Below, piece by piece: positions 26,116 through 34,949 of a DNA stretch of 52,584 bases (within the stretch, counting starts at the first letter, position 1; each line of letters begins with the position of its first letter). The stretch is from assembly GCA_023421075.1 (NCBI GenBank), contig JAEZUM010000027.1:1-52584 (forward strand). Reading direction: 5' to 3'. The notes below the pieces were generated by a model that saw only the letters and a list, made by a program, of their open reading frames with translations, did not search any database and had not been told where the DNA came from. Source of the DNA: Bacillota bacterium (GTDB taxonomy: Bacteria; Bacillota; Clostridia; Lachnospirales; Lachnospiraceae). The position numbers and the translations under genes are program-made.

Positions 26116-27513
26116 ATGCAAAATTACGACGTGATTATCATAGGAGCCGGACCTTCCGGTATTTTTTGTGCCTATGAGCTGATTAAAGAGAACAAAGACC
26201 TAAAAATACTGATGGTGGAAAAGGGCCGACCGATTGAAAAGCGCCTGTGTCCGAAGAGAACCACCAAACAATGTATCGGCTGCCAACCCTGTGCTATTAC
26301 GACCGGTTTTGCCGGTGCCGGAGCATTTTCAGATGGTAAGCTCTCCTTATCTCCCGATGTCGGCGGTAATCTTCCGGATATCTTAGGATACGACAGAGCT
26401 ATGGAATTGATTAAGGAATCGGACGATATTTATCTGAAATTCGGAGCAGATACCAATGTCTACGGTGTGGACAAGGAAGCTGAAATTCGTGAAATCAGAA
26501 GACGCGCCATTAACGCAAACTTAAAATTAATTGAATGCCCCATCCGTCACTTAGGTACGGAGGAAGGCTATAAAATCTATACCAGACTCCAGGAGCATCT
26601 CTTGGCAGAGGGTGTTGAGATGATCTTCAACACTATGGTAATGGATATTATCATTGAAGATAAACAGGCAAAAGGTATTGTAACCTCTAAGGGCGATACC
26701 TTCTATGCCAAGGAAATCGTATCAGCCATCGGCCGTGAAGGTTCTGACTGGTTTAGCTCAATCTGTAAGGATCATGGTATCGAGACTAAGGTCGGAACGG
26801 TAGACATCGGTGTTCGTGTGGAGGTTCGTGATGAGGTCATGGAATTCCTGAACAAGAATCTCTATGAAGCGAAGCTGGTGTACTATACCCCTACCTTCGA
26901 TGATAAGGTGCGTACCTTCTGTACCAATCCCTCCGGAGAAGTAGCAACTGAGTACTATGAGAATAATCTGGCTGTGGTCAACGGACATGCTTATAAATCA
27001 AAGGAATATAAGACCAATAATACCAACTTTGCAATTCTTGTATCCAAGAACTTTACGAAGCCTTTCAAGACACCCATTGAATATGGTAAGCATATCTCAC
27101 AGCTCAGCAATATGCTTTGCGGTGGCAGAATTCTCGTTCAGACCTTTGGTGATTTCCAGAGAGGCAGAAGAACCACCGAAGAGAGACTGTGCCGAAACAA
27201 CCTGATCCCCACCTTAAAGGACGCAGTTCCCGGTGATTTATCCTTAGTATTCCCTCACCGTATCATGGTGGATATTAAAGAAATGCTTCTGGCACTCGAT
27301 AAGGTTACACCGGGTATTGCCAGCGATGAGACACTACTTTACGGCGTCGAGGTTAAATTCTACTCGAACAAAGTAGTTGTAAATACTGACTTCGAGACCA
27401 GTATTCAGGGTCTTCGTGCCATCGGTGACGGTGCTGCTGTAACCCGTGGCTTACAACAGGCTTCCGCCAACGGAATCAGCGTCGCCAGAAGCATCTTAGC
27501 GAAGATGAATTAA
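26116..27513 (+). CDS. NAD(P)/FAD-dependent oxidoreductase (COG2509 type)
   Basis: A 465-residue flavoprotein with an N-terminal dinucleotide-binding motif VIIIGAGPSGIFCAYEL (about 6-22). A Cys-rich stretch, CPKRTTKQCIGCQPC (about 48-62), precedes FAGAGAFSDGKLSL, and the C-terminal FAD segment is LRAIGDGAAVTRGLQQASANG (read in two parts). This is the uncharacterised dehydrogenase family common in clostridia. The cysteines suggest a metal or redox centre. The ATG at 26116 is 8 bases after AAGGAG, and an in-frame TTG upstream is excluded because it precedes that site. Confidence 0.9.
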   Translation: MQNYDVIIIGAGPSGIFCAYELIKENKDLKILMVEKGRPIEKRLCPKRTTKQCIGCQPCAITTGFAGAGAFSDGKLSLSPDVGGNLPDILGYDRAMELIKESDDIYLKFGADTNVYGVDKEAEIREIRRRAINANLKLIECPIRHLGTEEGYKIYTRLQEHLLAEGVEMIFNTMVMDIIIEDKQAKGIVTSKGDTFYAKEIVSAIGREGSDWFSSICKDHGIETKVGTVDIGVRVEVRDEVMEFLNKNLYEAKLVYYTPTFDDKVRTFCTNPSGEVATEYYENNLAVVNGHAYKSKEYKTNNTNFAILVSKNFTKPFKTPIEYGKHISQLSNMLCGGRILVQTFGDFQRGRRTTEERLCRNNLIPTLKDAVPGDLSLVFPHRIMVDIKEMLLALDKVTPGIASDETLLYGVEVKFYSNKVVVNTDFETSIQGLRAIGDGAAVTRGLQQASANGISVARSILAKMN

Positions 27514-27600
27514 TCTATTGTAATATAAACGACTCCACAATGGTATATTCATCTAGTCTATGGTCTTCATTCGGTCTAGCATTAATATAGGTATAGACAG

Positions 27601-27634
27601 AAAGAGGTGCAAATGCTATTGCACCTCTTTTTCT
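27601..27634 (+). terminator. Terminator of the FAD oxidoreductase gene
   Basis: AAAGAGGTGCAA pairs with TTGCACCTCTTT around a 6-base loop, followed by TTTC. Confidence 0.9.
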
Positions 27635-27658
27635 CTGCTTTACCCTATACTATCTGTG

Positions 27659-27687
27659 TTGCACAGACGAATAAATGATGCTAAAAT
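27659..27687 (+). promoter_or_regulatory. Promoter of the CPBP protease gene
   Basis: TTGCAC, 17-base spacer, TAAAAT, about 40 bases before the start. Confidence 0.6.
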
Positions 27688-27728
27688 GACGATATAAATA
27701 TGTTTAATAATAAGGAGTGGTCGATACG

Positions 27729-28496
27729 GTGATAACATCAACGCGAGCAAAACAATTCGGAATGATAGCTACCATTACACTAACATTTATCGTATTTCAA
27801 AATTACATGAATAAGTGGATTTATCAACTTTCGTTTCGGCTTTACCCAATTTATCAGACCCTAGACCCGGATAATGCATTTATCTACCTCTACCTTCATC
27901 ATATCCTGCAGGCATTCCTTTTTATCGCTCTCATTTATATTATAAAGAAGCAGTTTTCTTTGACTTGGAAGGATTTCGGCTTAAGCTTTGCTAATTATAA
28001 GACGAGTGTCATCTATACCCTATGCTTTGTGGCACTATGGGCTATCCTTCAATTTTGCATCGGTTATCTTATGGTGACGCATGGAACTGAGGTTACCTTA
28101 TCCTATCCGCTTAATTTCAGAAATGTAACAGGCTATTTTCTCTTTGAGATCTTACTAACCGGAACCAGTGAAGAATTATTCTTTCGTGGTCTTGTTATCG
28201 CCGTTCTAATGCTTATCATGAAACGATTTTCTACCTCTGTCAAAACAGCTAATGTGATTGCAATTCTATTATCAACAGTAATCTTTATGGCCGGACATAT
28301 TAATTTCGAAATCCTTCCGTTTCGTATTACATATATTGATGGGTTACAGCAATTAACCGCCTTCCTTGTCGGTATTTTCTACGGCTATCTGTTTTTAAAG
28401 ACAAAAAGCCTGCTCGGTCCTATCCTTGCACATAACTTAATAAACGGAGTCGTTACTCTGTATAGCCTGATATTCCTTCAAATCTCACAAAAATAA
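27729..28496 (+). CDS. CPBP family intramembrane glutamic protease
   Basis: A polytopic membrane protein of about 255 residues in the Rce1/CaaX-like CPBP (Abi) family. It has motif 1 TGTSEELFFRGLV (the EExxxR pattern), motif 2 FMAGHINFE (FxxxH) and motif 3 LGPILAHNLINGV (HxxxN/B). Members cleave within membranes, and some serve in bacteriocin immunity. The start is not certain. A GTG at 27729 stands about 11 bases after AAGGAG and is used, while a GTG at 27717 overlaps that site. Its stop abuts the stop of the convergent AAC(3)-like gene with no base between. Confidence 0.85.
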   Translation: MITSTRAKQFGMIATITLTFIVFQNYMNKWIYQLSFRLYPIYQTLDPDNAFIYLYLHHILQAFLFIALIYIIKKQFSLTWKDFGLSFANYKTSVIYTLCFVALWAILQFCIGYLMVTHGTEVTLSYPLNFRNVTGYFLFEILLTGTSEELFFRGLVIAVLMLIMKRFSTSVKTANVIAILLSTVIFMAGHINFEILPFRITYIDGLQQLTAFLVGIFYGYLFLKTKSLLGPILAHNLINGVVTLYSLIFLQISQK

Positions 28497-29273
28497 TCAA
28501 AGCCAATCCTCAGGAACCGGATCTCCGGTCAAAAACAGGTCCGGATCTCTTTGCAGATAGGAGGAGGTCAGCTCTGCCATCCCTACTGCATCACATAGGT
28601 AACACTTGGCATCTCCGATAAAGCCTTCCTTCGCAATACCATGATGTAAGAAGGGCACCATCATCTTATCATAATTCTGCGAGATATCACCGATGGGATT
28701 ATGATGTCCCCTCATGGGTCGATCAATTAATTTACCCTCCGGTGTCATAATCTGATACAGGTGATAATAATCGGTCAATCGGTTCTCTATCCGATTCCAC
28801 TCCTCCACTCCGTGAAGATAAGTATTTTTCTTTGGACTGCAGCCAAGGAATAGAATCTTAGCTCTACGGTCATAGAGTTTTCCCCAGCAGCCGGTTCGTG
28901 GACAGGGTGTATCGCTTAATTCCTCTCCGGCAGTATATTCCATAGCTTCCTTACCATAGGCTGCTACAGAATGGGTTGGATGCCAGGATCTTATTACTCC
29001 GGATCGTTTTAAGAATAAATTCGTCAGTAAGCCCACACAGGAGGGTTCCGTTGTAACATGAAACACTCTGTATTCATCGTTGATTTGAGCCCAGGTATGG
29101 GTCGGAACAATCAATAATCCGTCCTGCATATATTCCATAAAAGCATCCAGAATTGTATCTGCTCCTCCCTCAACCTCACCGATGGCTTTCATCGAGGAAT
29201 GAACTAATAACGTATCCTCCTTCTCAATCCCCAGATTTTTCATATGATCAATAATATCCTGCTTCGTATACAT
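28497..29273 (-). CDS. AAC(3) family N-acetyltransferase
   Basis: A 258-residue protein of the aminoglycoside 3-N-acetyltransferase fold. It has LLVHSSMKAIGEVEGG (about 22-37), IVPTHTW (about 55-61), HPTHSVAAYG (about 98-107), the conserved TPCPRTGCWGKLYD and GCSPKKNTYLHGVEE. Chromosomal members of this family (YokD/FrbF-like) often do not confer resistance, so aminoglycoside modification is possible but not shown. No RNA element is seen upstream. It is tail-to-tail with the CPBP gene. Confidence 0.9.
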   Translation of the reverse strand: MYTKQDIIDHMKNLGIEKEDTLLVHSSMKAIGEVEGGADTILDAFMEYMQDGLLIVPTHTWAQINDEYRVFHVTTEPSCVGLLTNLFLKRSGVIRSWHPTHSVAAYGKEAMEYTAGEELSDTPCPRTGCWGKLYDRRAKILFLGCSPKKNTYLHGVEEWNRIENRLTDYYHLYQIMTPEGKLIDRPMRGHHNPIGDISQNYDKMMVPFLHHGIAKEGFIGDAKCYLCDAVGMAELTSSYLQRDPDLFLTGDPVPEDWL

Positions 29274-29368
29274 CTACTATCTACCCCATTTCTTCTAAAC
29301 CAAATTTTTCAATATATTTACTATTACAGTTTATCAAAAAATGGGCATTCCAGCAATGTATAATAATA

Positions 29369-29429
29369 AACACCCCTTAGTCATTTACAGCCCGGTGTTA
29401 ACCCTTCTGTAAGAAGACTAAGAGGTGTT
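29369..29429 (-). terminator. Probable terminator of amt-P-II
   Basis: On the minus strand AACACCTCTTAGTC pairs with GACTAAGGGGTGTT (one G-T pair) around a long loop, then TATTATTATAC. The T-tract is interrupted, so efficiency may be modest. Confidence 0.65.
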
Positions 29430-29484
29430 ATTGTTCTACTCTGCTTTCTATGAAAGCGTTTCTGTTTTATAGACTAAAGTATAT

Positions 29485-31191
29485 TTATTCCTCACCCTGA
29501 AGTGCATCATATCCTGTCTCACCGGTACGAACCTTAACCACATTCTCAACATCATATACGAAGATCTTACCGTCACCGATATTACCGGTATATAATGCTT
29601 TCCTAGCTTCTTCAATTACCAGCTCAACAGGTACCTTACTTACGACGATTTCTACCTGAACCTTAGGAAGTAGGTTCATCTCCATTGCAACACCACGATA
29701 GAACTCAGTGGAACCCTTTTGTACGCCACAGCCAAGAACATTAGTAACTGTCATACCTGTTACTTCAATTGCATTCATGGCTGCCTTAAGAGCTTCAAAT
29801 TTGCTCTGCTTCGTAATAATCTCTACCTTTGTGATCTTTGTTGTAGCACCTTCTTTTGCAACATTGACACGAGTTACCGGTACCGCCTCAGTCATCGGTT
29901 TTGCCTGCTCGGCTATCTTCTCAATCACTTCATTCATACCACCTGATACATCAATTGCGGAAGGCATAAAGTCTGCATAAGCACTTACTAAGCCATGCTC
30001 ATGAATATCGAGTCCTGCAATTTCTTCTTCTCTTGATACTCTAAGACCGATGGTGTGTTTAATAAGGAAGAAGGTAATAGTTATTGCCACAGTTACCCAT
30101 ACGATAACTGCTCCTACACCGATCAGCTGTGTCACAAGGAAGGATGTGCCACCACCATAGAATAATCCGCCGTCCAATGCAAATAAGCCAACCAGGATAG
30201 TACCTAAGGCACCGCAGATACCGTGTACACCGACAGCACCTACCGGATCATCAATCTTTAATACCTTATCTACAAATTCAATACCAAATACTACAGCAAA
30301 GCCTGCGATGATACCGATGATAGCAGCGCCAAAGGGGGATACCAGGTCACAACCTGCAGTAATCGCTACCAGACCGGCTAAGGATCCGTTTAATGTCATA
30401 GATACATCTGGTTTCTTATACTTTATCCAGGTAATCATCATTACTGTGATGGAAGCAACCGCTGCTGCCATATTCGTAGTAACAAAGATATTTCCCATAG
30501 ACACTAAGACATCATCACCTGTAGCAGAGACCGTTGAACCACCATTAAAACCAAACCAGCAGAACCAAAGAATAAATACTCCAAGTGCACCAAGGGTTAA
30601 GCTATGGCCGGGAATCGCTTTGGGTTTACCGTTCTTATCGTACTTGCCGATACGAGGTCCTAATATTTTAGCACCAACCAATGCAGATATACCACCTACC
30701 ATATGAACTGCAGTAGACCCTGCAAAATCATGAAAGCCTAAATCTGCAAGCCAGCCGCCACCCCAGATCCAATGGCCGGATACCGGATATATAATGGCAC
30801 TGATCACCATACTATAGATACAGTATGCAGAGAACTTGGTTCTCTCTGCCATCGCTCCGGAAACGATGGTTGCAGCAGTCGCACAGAATACCGTCTGGAA
30901 AATTAAAAATGCCATAAGCGGAACCCCGTTCGGTAATATCGAGGAGTAATCACCTTTTACCATCGGATCAAAGCCTCCGATTAAAGCACTACTTCCACCA
31001 AACATAATACCGAAACCCAACAACCAATAAATCGGTGTTCCAAGCGCAAAGTCCATTAGATTCTTCATGATGATGTTACCTGCGTTTTTTGCTCTTGTAA
31101 ATCCCGTTTCCACCATTGCAAAACCTGCCTGCATAAAGAATACCAATGCAGCTGCAACTAAAACCCAAATTACGTTGACTGATGAATACAT
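29485..31191 (-). CDS. Ammonium transporter fused to a P-II signalling domain
   Basis: A 568-residue fusion. Residues 1-400 form an Amt channel with 11 membrane helices, including the twin-His residues in STAVHMVGG (about 157) and AVGVHGICG (about 318). A linker of about 45 residues follows. Residues 455-568 are a GlnB/GlnK-like P-II domain with GCGVQKGSTEFYRG, LPKVQVEIVV and TGNIGDGKIFVYDV (ATP-binding B-loop). The T-loop position that carries the uridylylated Tyr in E. coli GlnB is Met here, so covalent control of that kind is unlikely. The fused P-II probably gates the channel in response to ATP/ADP or 2-oxoglutarate. AGGAGG precedes the ATG. A structured leader with hairpin repeats lies upstream. 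Confidence 0.95.
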   Translation of the reverse strand: MYSSVNVIWVLVAAALVFFMQAGFAMVETGFTRAKNAGNIIMKNLMDFALGTPIYWLLGFGIMFGGSSALIGGFDPMVKGDYSSILPNGVPLMAFLIFQTVFCATAATIVSGAMAERTKFSAYCIYSMVISAIIYPVSGHWIWGGGWLADLGFHDFAGSTAVHMVGGISALVGAKILGPRIGKYDKNGKPKAIPGHSLTLGALGVFILWFCWFGFNGGSTVSATGDDVLVSMGNIFVTTNMAAAVASITVMMITWIKYKKPDVSMTLNGSLAGLVAITAGCDLVSPFGAAIIGIIAGFAVVFGIEFVDKVLKIDDPVGAVGVHGICGALGTILVGLFALDGGLFYGGGTSFLVTQLIGVGAVIVWVTVAITITFFLIKHTIGLRVSREEEIAGLDIHEHGLVSAYADFMPSAIDVSGGMNEVIEKIAEQAKPMTEAVPVTRVNVAKEGATTKITKVEIITKQSKFEALKAAMNAIEVTGMTVTNVLGCGVQKGSTEFYRGVAMEMNLLPKVQVEIVVSKVPVELVIEEARKALYTGNIGDGKIFVYDVENVVKVRTGETGYDALQGEE

Positions 31192-31282
31192 ACTTTTTCC
31201 TCCTGTTTTCCACTTATTTTAATTTATGTGAAAGAGGCCCACCCTATTAGGTATCCTCTCCTGCACACCGTTGAAAGCAGTT

Positions 31283-31561
31283 GAGGTCAAAGCATACGCT
31301 TTGACCCCATCGTCACTTACTTTCATTTATTCCCCAAAGACAGAAAGCACGCTCACGAACTTTCTATTGTAAAAAATCAAAAAATCTTGGTTGACACTTG
31401 ATTTTACCTTCGCATAAACTGCGAAAGGTGCCAAGGTAAAACACCTTGACACCTTTGTCAATAAATAAAATCAGCCAAAGCAAACATGCTTTGACTTCAT
31501 TGTCGGATACAAGAAGAGGCCAAAGCATAAGCTCTGACCTCGTTGTCTTCTAAAAATTATA
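31283..31561 (-). promoter_or_regulatory. Structured leader of amt-P-II with four repeated two-state hairpins
   Basis: Between the promoter (31568-31596) and the start codon lies a 5' UTR of about 370 bases. Four units share GAC-N6-GTCA followed by a complementary arm: 31516-31547, 31473-31504, 31424-31459 and 31283-31314. In RNA sense the hexaloops are AACGAG, AAUGAA, AAAGGU and GAUGGG. Each GTC can instead pair in a longer hairpin (for example GAGGTCAGAGC/GCTTTGGCCTC). In unit 3 both arms change (AAGGT/ACCTT) and keep pairing. A further stem (31406-31429) competes with unit 3. A T-rich hairpin (AAAATC/GATTTT then T6, about 31370-31406) could be a terminator. ANTAR-type antiterminators bind hexaloops with A at position 1 and G at 4, so such control is a reasonable guess. 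Confidence 0.65.
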
Positions 31562-31567
31562 TTGGTG

Positions 31568-31596
31568 AGTTTAGCATACTTATTTTTAAATTGCAA
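31568..31596 (-). promoter_or_regulatory. Promoter of amt-P-II
   Basis: TTGCAA, 17-base spacer, TAAACT with an upstream TG (extended -10), on the minus strand. Transcription would start near 31561, just before the first hairpin unit. The 110 bases between this and the queA stop are AT-rich and hold nothing else obvious. Confidence 0.75.
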
Positions 31597-31708
31597 TAGT
31601 AATTTTAAAAAAATTTTTTATTAATTTATTCATGTCTGATTTATATGCTAACAATATTAACTTTATGACACTATAATATGCTTATCAACCGCTTATGTGC
31701 TTAACAAT

Positions 31709-32764
31709 TTAATGTATAAACATCGCATCGCCAAAACTAAAGAATCGATAGCGTTCCTTTACAGCTTCCTCATAAGCAGCCATGATGCGTTCTCTTCCTG
31801 CCAGTGCAGACACCAACATCATCAGAGTCGATTCCGGTAGATGAAAATTCGTAATCAGAGCATCTAGTACCTTAAAGCAATAGCCCGGATAGATGAAAAT
31901 CGAGGTATCTCCGCTACCCGGTTGAACGAATCCCTGTTCATCTGCTGCTGACTCTACCGTACGGCAACTTGTGGTGCCCACGCAGATAATTCTGCCACCC
32001 CTCAGCTTCGTCTCATTAATAATATCCGCTGCTTCCTGTGTTACCTGATAAAACTCCGAATGCATATGATGCTCCAACACATTATCAACCTTCACCGGGC
32101 GAAAGGTACCAAGCCCAACATGAAGTGTAACATTAGCGATCGGAATTCCCATCTCCTCAATCTCAGCTAACAACTCCTTCGTAAAGTGAAGTCCGGCAGT
32201 TGGAGCGGCAGCAGAGCCTTCAAATTTGGCGTATACGGTCTGATATCTGTTCTTATCTTCTAATTCATGAGTTATATATGGTGGCAGAGGCATCTGGCCC
32301 AATTGATCCAGAATCTCCTCAAATATTCCCTTGTAGCTGAATTGAACCAATCGATTTCCTTCCTCCAGCATATCGATAATCTCACCGATCAGTAACCCAT
32401 CCCCAAAGCTGATTCTGGTTCCCGGTCTTGCTTTCTTGCCGGGCTTTACCAAGGTCTCCCAGATATCATTCTCTCTCCTCTTTAACAATAGCAGCTCTAT
32501 CTTTGCACCGTGAGCATCACCGGGCACAGAATTCGTATCCTCATGTAGTTTCTCACCGATTAGTCTGGCGGGAATGACCTTTGTATTATTTACAACCAGA
32601 CAGTCTCCCTTACGCAGATACTGGGTGATCTGACGAAATATTCGATGTTCTATAGCGCCGGTCTCTTTATTTAACATTAATAGTCGGGAGCCGGAGCGGT
32701 CTTCCAGCGGATCCTGAGCAATTAATTCCTCGGGTAACTCATAATAAAAATCCTGTGTTTTCAC
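31709..32764 (-). CDS. queA: S-adenosylmethionine:tRNA ribosyltransferase-isomerase
   Basis: Transfers and isomerises the ribosyl group of SAM to 7-aminomethyl-7-deazaguanine in tRNA, making epoxyqueuosine. The 351-residue product has FYYELPEELIAQDPLEDRSGSRLL (read in two parts) at the N-terminus, the core GSAAAPTAGLHFT and HVGLGTFRPV, and TNFHLPESTLMMLVSA-type C-terminal signatures. The start is a GTG at 32764 with GGAGG 5 bases upstream. An open frame further upstream has no such site. No tgt gene is adjacent. Confidence 0.96.
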   Translation of the reverse strand: MKTQDFYYELPEELIAQDPLEDRSGSRLLMLNKETGAIEHRIFRQITQYLRKGDCLVVNNTKVIPARLIGEKLHEDTNSVPGDAHGAKIELLLLKRRENDIWETLVKPGKKARPGTRISFGDGLLIGEIIDMLEEGNRLVQFSYKGIFEEILDQLGQMPLPPYITHELEDKNRYQTVYAKFEGSAAAPTAGLHFTKELLAEIEEMGIPIANVTLHVGLGTFRPVKVDNVLEHHMHSEFYQVTQEAADIINETKLRGGRIICVGTTSCRTVESAADEQGFVQPGSGDTSIFIYPGYCFKVLDALITNFHLPESTLMMLVSALAGRERIMAAYEEAVKERYRFFSFGDAMFIH

Positions 32765-32876
32765 AATAACCTCCGTTAACGTTAAGTGATATGAATAAAC
32801 CAATCATTTTTGATACGAGGATGATTATACCTTCTTTTCGTCTAAAAATCCACTCTTTCTTTGTCAGCCTGAACGA

Positions 32877-34853
32877 TTAATTTACCTGCAGCTCTTCCCA
32901 CTCTAAGTACGCAGTCTCTAACTCCTTCTCCACCTCATTATGCAGGGAGTAGAGCTCCTGTAATCTGGTTCCATCGGCATTATGAGTATCCATCATATCC
33001 TTAAGTTCTTTCATCTTTTCTTCCATTTCTTCGATCACTGCCTCGAGCTGTTCCAATTTTCTTACGGATTTTCGTTTCATTGTATCAGGTGCCTGATCGT
33101 TTCTTACCCTTTTGTCCTCCGGCTTACTTCCACTCTTTATTGACTTATCTTTCATCCTGTTACTCGTAGTATCACCTTGACTGGTCGAAGATTTGTATGA
33201 AGAATTTATCCTTACTGTATCCTTCCTCTCCAGTTCCTTCCTATGCTCCTCCTGATAATATGCATAATCCCCGTCATACTCATGAAGATTACCTCCATCT
33301 ATTGTTATAACCTTATCCGCCAATTTGTTAATGAAGTAGCGATCATGGGATACAAAGAGCAAGGTTCCCTCGAAATCACTCAAGGTTTCCTCAAGCACCT
33401 CACGGGAGTCAACATCAAGATGATTCGTAGGTTCATCCAAAACCAGCAAATTCGCACCCTCAAAGGTCAAGGAACAAAGGCGTAGTCTACTCTTCTCGCC
33501 TCCGGAGAGGTACTTGATCTTTTTATTTACATCCTCTTGCAGAAACAGAACCTTTGCAAGCTGTGCTCTGGCTGCTCCATTGGTAAGATTGTGGAGGCGT
33601 GCAAAATATTCCAGCACACTTTGCTCCTCATCGGGATACTCCACATGCTGCGGAAGATAACCGATTTTAACGTTCGCTCCTAGACGTATTGTTCCTTCGA
33701 CAATGCCCTCTTCTCCTAAGATCATTTTTAGCAGTGTAGTTTTACCACTACCATTTTCACCAATGATACAGGCACTGTCTTGATAGTATATGCCAAGATT
33801 GATGTCATGAAATAATTCCCTTGCACCGAAGGATTTGCTAACTCCCGAAAGTTCCAGAACGATCTTTCCTGATCTGCCGACCGTAGTCTGCTTTAGACGG
33901 ATCTTTCGTTTCTCCTGAACCGGACGATCCAGCACCTCGATCTTCTCAAGTCGTTTCTCCAGCTCCTTTGCACGCTTGAACATCGTCTCACTGTCACGCA
34001 TCACCCCCCAGATCCGATAGCGCTCGATCTGTTGTTCCATACGTTCAATTTTACGTTGCTGATTCTGGTAATTACGATATTCAATGATAAAGCGACGTTC
34101 CTTCTCCACTACATAGTAGCTGTAATTTCCAAGATACTGCTCCACATGGTCATATTCCAACTCATAGATCTTACTGACAACGGCATCCAGGAAGAAACGA
34201 TCATGGGAAATAATGAAGGCAGAGCCCTTATATTCCTTCAAGAACCCTTCCAGCCATTCAATAGTCACAAGATCCAAATGATTCGTCGGCTCATCCAACA
34301 ACAAAATATCCGGTTCCTCCAGCAATATCTTGCCCAGAATTACCCGTGTTTTCTCTCCTCCACTAAGCTGTTCAAATAGCATTTCCTTCATGTTTTCATC
34401 GATTTGAAGTCCTTCGGTTATTTTATCAATTCTGGTGTCCATCTCATAGCCATGATTCAGCTCATACTGCTCCATCAGTCTTGCATAGCTGTTCATCGCC
34501 TTCTCTAATGCTTCCCCTTCCAGTATGCCCATCGCATGCTCCAGCTCCTCCATCTGACTACGGATAGAGTACACCTGATCAAAGGCCATTCGGAGTACCT
34601 GAAGAGTCGTAACCGACTTCTCGTATACCGGTATCTGATTCAAGTACCCAATCTTTGTATCCTTACGAAGACTGATCTCTCCTCCCTGATACTCCTCCAG
34701 TCCCATCAAAATCTTCATTAAGGTGGTTTTTCCTGAGCCATTTTGCCCAATTAGACCGATTCTTTCTCCGGTTTTAATCTGGAAGGAAATATTCTCAAAT
34801 AATTTATTCGCACCATAATATTTTACTAATCCATTTACATTTAATTCAATCAT
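32877..34853 (-). CDS. ABC-F family ATPase (YdiF/Uup-like)
   Basis: A soluble tandem-ABC protein of about 658 residues that would act on the ribosome. It has first Walker A GQNGSGKTTLM (about 36-46), signature LSGGEKTRVILG and Walker B LLLDEPTNHLD. An interdomain P-site-tRNA linker rich in Arg/Gln follows (about 245-310). The second ABC has GENGSGKTTLLK, LSGGEKSRLRL and LVLDEPTNHLD. The C-terminal 100 residues are a charged linker and a coiled coil, as in YdiF/Uup. Length fits YdiF better than the shorter resistance ABC-Fs. GAGG lies 8 bases before the ATG. The upstream leader contains a small ORF and an attenuator, a layout typical of antibiotic-inducible ABC-F genes. Confidence 0.95.
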   Translation of the reverse strand: MIELNVNGLVKYYGANKLFENISFQIKTGERIGLIGQNGSGKTTLMKILMGLEEYQGGEISLRKDTKIGYLNQIPVYEKSVTTLQVLRMAFDQVYSIRSQMEELEHAMGILEGEALEKAMNSYARLMEQYELNHGYEMDTRIDKITEGLQIDENMKEMLFEQLSGGEKTRVILGKILLEEPDILLLDEPTNHLDLVTIEWLEGFLKEYKGSAFIISHDRFFLDAVVSKIYELEYDHVEQYLGNYSYYVVEKERRFIIEYRNYQNQQRKIERMEQQIERYRIWGVMRDSETMFKRAKELEKRLEKIEVLDRPVQEKRKIRLKQTTVGRSGKIVLELSGVSKSFGARELFHDINLGIYYQDSACIIGENGSGKTTLLKMILGEEGIVEGTIRLGANVKIGYLPQHVEYPDEEQSVLEYFARLHNLTNGAARAQLAKVLFLQEDVNKKIKYLSGGEKSRLRLCSLTFEGANLLVLDEPTNHLDVDSREVLEETLSDFEGTLLFVSHDRYFINKLADKVITIDGGNLHEYDGDYAYYQEEHRKELERKDTVRINSSYKSSTSQGDTTSNRMKDKSIKSGSKPEDKRVRNDQAPDTMKRKSVRKLEQLEAVIEEMEEKMKELKDMMDTHNADGTRLQELYSLHNEVEKELETAYLEWEELQVN

Positions 34854-34892
34854 CGTTAAAACCTCATACTTTCTTATATTTTGATACAAAAA

Positions 34893-34919
34893 AACCCAAA
34901 GCCGAATAAGCTTTGGGTT
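34893..34919 (-). terminator. Attenuator hairpin in the ABC-F leader
   Basis: On the minus strand AACCCAAAGC pairs with GCTTTGGGTT around a 7-base loop, followed by a T-run that begins within the stem end (seven T in all). It lies between the leader ORF stop (34950) and the ABC-F start (34853), so it would stop transcription unless bypassed. Confidence 0.85.
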
Positions 34920-34949
34920 CTACTAATCATAATTATTATATTACATTTA

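Noticed and set aside
31283..31541. The amt leader dyads as DNA operators (GTCAAAGC-N4-GCTTTGAC)
   Set aside because: Not excluded, but less likely: unit 3 changes both arms together, unit 1 uses G-T pairs and all units lie downstream of the promoter. These favour an RNA element.
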